Assembly: GCA_024643545.1 (NCBI GenBank)
Contig: JAHEMR010000001.1
Coordinates: forward strand, 56,593-120,592
Reading direction: 5' to 3'
Source: Crocinitomicaceae bacterium
GTDB taxonomy: Bacteria > Bacteroidota > Bacteroidia > Flavobacteriales_D > Crocinitomicaceae
DNA length: 64,000 nt
The position numbers were made by a program, and so were the translations under genes. This document shows, in pieces, positions 61,572-64,000 of this stretch. How positions within the stretch are numbered: the first letter of the stretch is position 1; each line of letters opens with the position of its first letter. Below the pieces are notes generated by a model. That model had not been told where the DNA came from. It searched no databases and saw only the letters and a program-made list of their open reading frames with translations.

Positions 61572-64000
61572 TTACTGTACTCTATTGATGTATACAAATC
61601 CTGATTTAATTACACCATTATCTAATTGTAATAAGTAGTAGTATGTTGCATCTGGAACCTCGATACCTGTATTTAAGAGGGTACCATTCCATGTATTATC
61701 ATAATTAGGATTTTCGTAAACTAATCCACCGTGTCTATTGTACACTGTTAAGTATTTGTTTTCGAAGTTATTTAATCCTAAGATTTCAAATACATCATTG
61801 AAACCATCTCCATTCGGAGAGTATCCAGTTGGTATAACTACTGCATTAGTGTCGATGTAATCATCACATGAATCATCAATTCCATCAAAGTCAGTATCAA
61901 TTCCAGATCCTTTTACTGTGACTTTAATGTTTGCAATTGATGTGTTTCCACTGTTATCAATTACCGTAACTACTACAGGTGTTACACCTACATCAGAACA
62001 ATTAAACAATGATTGACTAAAGATGACCGTATCAATTCCACAGTTATCAGATGAATTCACATCTATTTGAGCGAAGTCAAGAACTGCTGCTCCGTTCAAA
62101 TCAAGTGTCAATGTTGCATCAAGTACATTCACAAATGGTGCTTGTGTATCTAATACCGTTACAATTTGTGTTGCATTTGCAGTATTTCCACTTCCATCAG
62201 TGATTGTCCAAGTAACCGTTGTATTTCCTAATGGGAAGATACTCGGTGCATTGTTCGTAATTGTAAACGTACAGTTATCAGATCCTGTTGCAGAACCAAT
62301 AAACACTCCACTTGCATCACAATTAATGTTAGATGCTACTGTTACGTCATTTGGTGCGGTAATTTGTGGTACAATCGCATCGACAACCGTAATCGTTTGA
62401 ATTGCAGTTGTTGAATTACCGAATGCATCATATACCGTCCAAGTAACTTGAGTTACCCCAAGGTCGAACGTAAATGGTGCGTTGTTAGTCACCGTAAGAA
62501 CTGTACAGTTGTCTGAAGTAACTGCCTGACCAATATTAAGACCTGATACTGAACATCCAGCAGTTAAGTTGAATGTTATATCAGCTGGAGCAGCAATTAC
62601 TGGTGCTGTTGTATCTCCAATCGTAATACTTACCGGTGTTGAATTAATCGAACATCCTTCAGGATTTGTTACTGTCACAAAGTAAGTGCCAGCAATTCCA
62701 ACATTGATTACATCTGTTGTAGCTCCATTATTCCATTGGTACGTTGTGTATCCTGTTGGAACAGATAGATCTACAGTCGTGTTAGGACATAACATTGTTG
62801 GTCCGTTCACCGAAATAACTGGTAACACTGGTTGAGGATTTACAATGATATTCGCACTTACAGCACTTGTACATCCATTTGCATTTGTCACCGTGTAAGT
62901 GATTGTTGATCCACCTACAGTCACACCAGTTACCACTCCTGTTGCACTTATGGTCGCTACTGCTGTGTTAGATGATGTCCATACTCCACCTGCGGTTGCG
63001 TCAGCGTAAATAGTTGTTGAACCTTGACAAACAGTTGTAGATCCAGTGATTGCTTCAACTACTGGTAATGGATTCACCGTTACTGTTGTTGTTACTGATG
63101 ATGTACATCCGTTTGCATTCGTCACGGTGTATGTCATTGTTGTTGTACCTGCAGCTACTCCAGTCACTACTCCTGTTGAAGCATTGATCGTTGCTGTTGC
63201 TGTATTAGCCGTTGACCATACACCTCCTGTTGTTGTACTTGAAAGTGTTGTCGTTGCGCCTTCACATACAGATGTCGTACCTGTGATCGCTGCAACTACT
63301 GGTAAGCTGTTGATCGTTACCGTTGTTGTTACTGCACTTGTACATCCATTTGAGTTCGTGTATGTGTATGTAATCGTCGCTGTTCCTGCAGTTACTCCAG
63401 TTACATTTCCTGTGATGGAGTTAACTGTCGCTACTGCTGCGTTAGATGTTGTCCAAACACCACCTGATGTTGTGTTAGTCAAGATCGTGCTTGATCCGAT
63501 ACATGCATTCATCGTTCCACCAATCGCTGCAAGAACTGGTAACGCATTCACGTTAACTGTTGCTTGTGCGTTCGCTGTACATCCGTTCGTTGTTACAGTG
63601 TAAGTAATCGTTGTGCTGCCTGCAGCTACTCCTGTTACTACTCCTGTTGAACTTACAGTCGCTACTGCTGTGTTTGATGATGTCCAAACTCCGTTTGCAG
63701 TTGCGTTTGCAAGTGCCGTTGTTGAACCTGCACATACCTCAGTTGTTCCGCTGATCGCTGCAACTTGTGGAATCGCATTCACTGTTACAACTGTAGATAC
63801 TGATGATGTACATCCGTTTGCATTCGTCACGGTGTATGTCATTGTTGTTGTACCTGCAGCTACTCCAGTCACTACTCCCGTTGAAGCATTGATCGTTGCT
63901 GTTGCTGTATTAGCCGTTGACCATACACCTCCTGTTGTTGTACTTGAAAGTGTTGTCGTTGCGCCTTCACATACAGATGTCGTACCTGTGATCGCTGCAA
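61572..64000 (-). CDS. Repeat-rich Ig-like surface protein with T9SS type B domain (N-terminus outside window)
   Basis: The frame is open to the right edge, so at least 809 residues are present and the N-terminus lies beyond. The in-frame GTG at 63872 is inside a repeat and is not the start. From the edge inward there are Ig-like (bacterial Big_2-type) repeats of about 78 residues, with GVWTSSNTAVAT, GVVTGVAAG, TITYTVTN and NGCT. A PKD-like stretch, two clear HYR domains and a third diverged one (SDNCT motifs), a short Asp-rich calcium-binding segment (DTDFDGIDD) and a type B sorting domain (PTGYSPNGDGFND, YNRHGGLVYEN) follow. It is likely a T9SS-exported adhesin, first gene seen of a run with PorP/SprF and the OmpA protein. 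Confidence 0.9.
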   Translation of the reverse strand, partial: AAITGTTSVCEGATTTLSSTTTGGVWSTANTATATINASTGVVTGVAAGTTTMTYTVTNANGCTSSVSTVVTVNAIPQVAAISGTTEVCAGSTTALANATANGVWTSSNTAVATVSSTGVVTGVAAGSTTITYTVTTNGCTANAQATVNVNALPVLAAIGGTMNACIGSSTILTNTTSGGVWTTSNAAVATVNSITGNVTGVTAGTATITYTYTNSNGCTSAVTTTVTINSLPVVAAITGTTSVCEGATTTLSSTTTGGVWSTANTATATINASTGVVTGVAAGTTTMTYTVTNANGCTSSVTTTVTVNPLPVVEAITGSTTVCQGSTTIYADATAGGVWTSSNTAVATISATGVVTGVTVGGSTITYTVTNANGCTSAVSANIIVNPQPVLPVISVNGPTMLCPNTTVDLSVPTGYTTYQWNNGATTDVINVGIAGTYFVTVTNPEGCSINSTPVSITIGDTTAPVIAAPADITFNLTAGCSVSGLNIGQAVTSDNCTVLTVTNNAPFTFDLGVTQVTWTVYDAFGNSTTAIQTITVVDAIVPQITAPNDVTVASNINCDASGVFIGSATGSDNCTFTITNNAPSIFPLGNTTVTWTITDGSGNTANATQIVTVLDTQAPFVNVLDATLTLDLNGAAVLDFAQIDVNSSDNCGIDTVIFSQSLFNCSDVGVTPVVVTVIDNSGNTSIANIKVTVKGSGIDTDFDGIDDSCDDYIDTNAVVIPTGYSPNGDGFNDVFEILGLNNFENKYLTVYNRHGGLVYENPNYDNTWNGTLLNTGIEVPDATYYYLLQLDNGVIKSGFVYINRVQ
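63094..63295 (-). repeat. 202-base near-identical direct repeat, copy A
   Basis: Same sequence as 63799-64000 by eye, with one T/C difference (at about 63173 against 63878), separated by 705 bases (235 codons). The match reaches the right edge, so its full length is unknown. Confidence 0.85.
63799..64000 (-). repeat. 202-base near-identical direct repeat, copy B (cut by window edge)
   Basis: Second copy of the repeat at 63094-63295, in the same frame. It covers a Cys-containing start and the GVVTGVAAG region of two Ig-like units. Confidence 0.85.

Larger units (their letters stand above)
62832..64000 (-). repeat. Array of Big_2-type repeats, about 78 codons each
   Basis: At least four and a half units coding for GxTxxCxG...GVWTSSNTA...GVVTGVxAG...TYTVTNxNGCT. 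Some are near-identical in DNA, which may disturb assembly. The array goes beyond the right edge. Confidence 0.85.

Noticed and set aside
63046..63603. Plus-strand open frame of 185 codons opposite the Ig-repeat gene
   Set aside because: It is Val/Thr/Pro-rich and repeats with the same period as the coding strand. It follows from reading the repeat units backwards, with no start signal or similarity.
1..64000. tRNA, rRNA, CRISPR, transposon or phage genes
   Set aside because: I looked for conserved tRNA arms, rRNA segments, spaced short repeats, transposases and integrases in gaps and coding frames and found none. The direct repeats at the right end are coding units of an adhesin.

Overview
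The window is a gene-dense, low-GC chromosomal segment of a member of the Bacteroidota, most likely order Flavobacteriales. The evidence is the repeated type IX secretion (T9SS) type A and type B C-terminal sorting domains, two PorP/SprF-family proteins, a SprE/PorW-like lipoprotein, a MurF-alanine racemase fusion, AtpZ next to a bactofilin, DUF2490 and DUF3109 proteins, and promoters of the Bacteroidetes type (TTG-N19-TAnnTTTG) with little Shine-Dalgarno signal. A Crocinitomicaceae/Fluviicola-like genome is my best guess, but this is inference. I see no rRNA, tRNA, CRISPR, prophage or insertion sequence. No stretch over 300 bases lacks a gene.

Layout: 1-557 is the end of a T9SS type A secreted protein. 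610-3256 (minus) is a HEAT-like protein-yicC-gmk-nadD run. 3416-6385 (plus) holds an OmpA-type lipoprotein and a TMTC-like glycosyltransferase/TPR protein. 6382-8769 is a large type B secreted protein. 8876-10381 has two YceI proteins and a membrane protein, followed by mfd. 14075-16037 (plus) is exbB-exbD-tonB-like. 16051-17879 is usp-fbp. Then come a GH3-family enzyme, a PorP/SprF plus CotH/TSP3 type B pair (19488-23594), a lipoprotein-DUF2490 pair, a cyclase/HD-hydrolase fusion, a CsgG-like/barrel protein, an outer-membrane-like protein with an HTH regulator, and tdk-murF/alr.

From 32945 there is an acidic protein, an M28 peptidase and the minus run sprE-bactofilin-atpZ-small membrane protein. 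These are followed by yebC, a T9SS type A protein, engB and a MerR/B12 regulator of the CarH type. A probable seven-gene minus run tatA-gatA-mltD-like-GT2-GT9-UbiA-like-leuS covers 42133-50542. The rimP-nusA-infB operon follows (50616-55164), with a full promoter and a terminator-like hairpin in its short leader. A DUF3109 gene diverges from it. The right end (55915-64000) is a minus run of a type B Ig-repeat adhesin (cut by the window edge), a PorP/SprF protein and a 1562-residue OmpA protein with ten cadherin-like repeats.

Themes: housekeeping blocks (nucleotide metabolism, translation, cell wall) alternate with T9SS cell-surface modules. Two modules pair a type B cargo with a PorP/SprF protein. 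Nothing here is clearly an undescribed defence or mobile system. The most interesting observations are the rimP leader hairpin, the CarH-like regulator with intact cobalamin motifs, the cyclase-HD fusion, the probably leaderless genes, and the repeat-rich surface operon at the right end.
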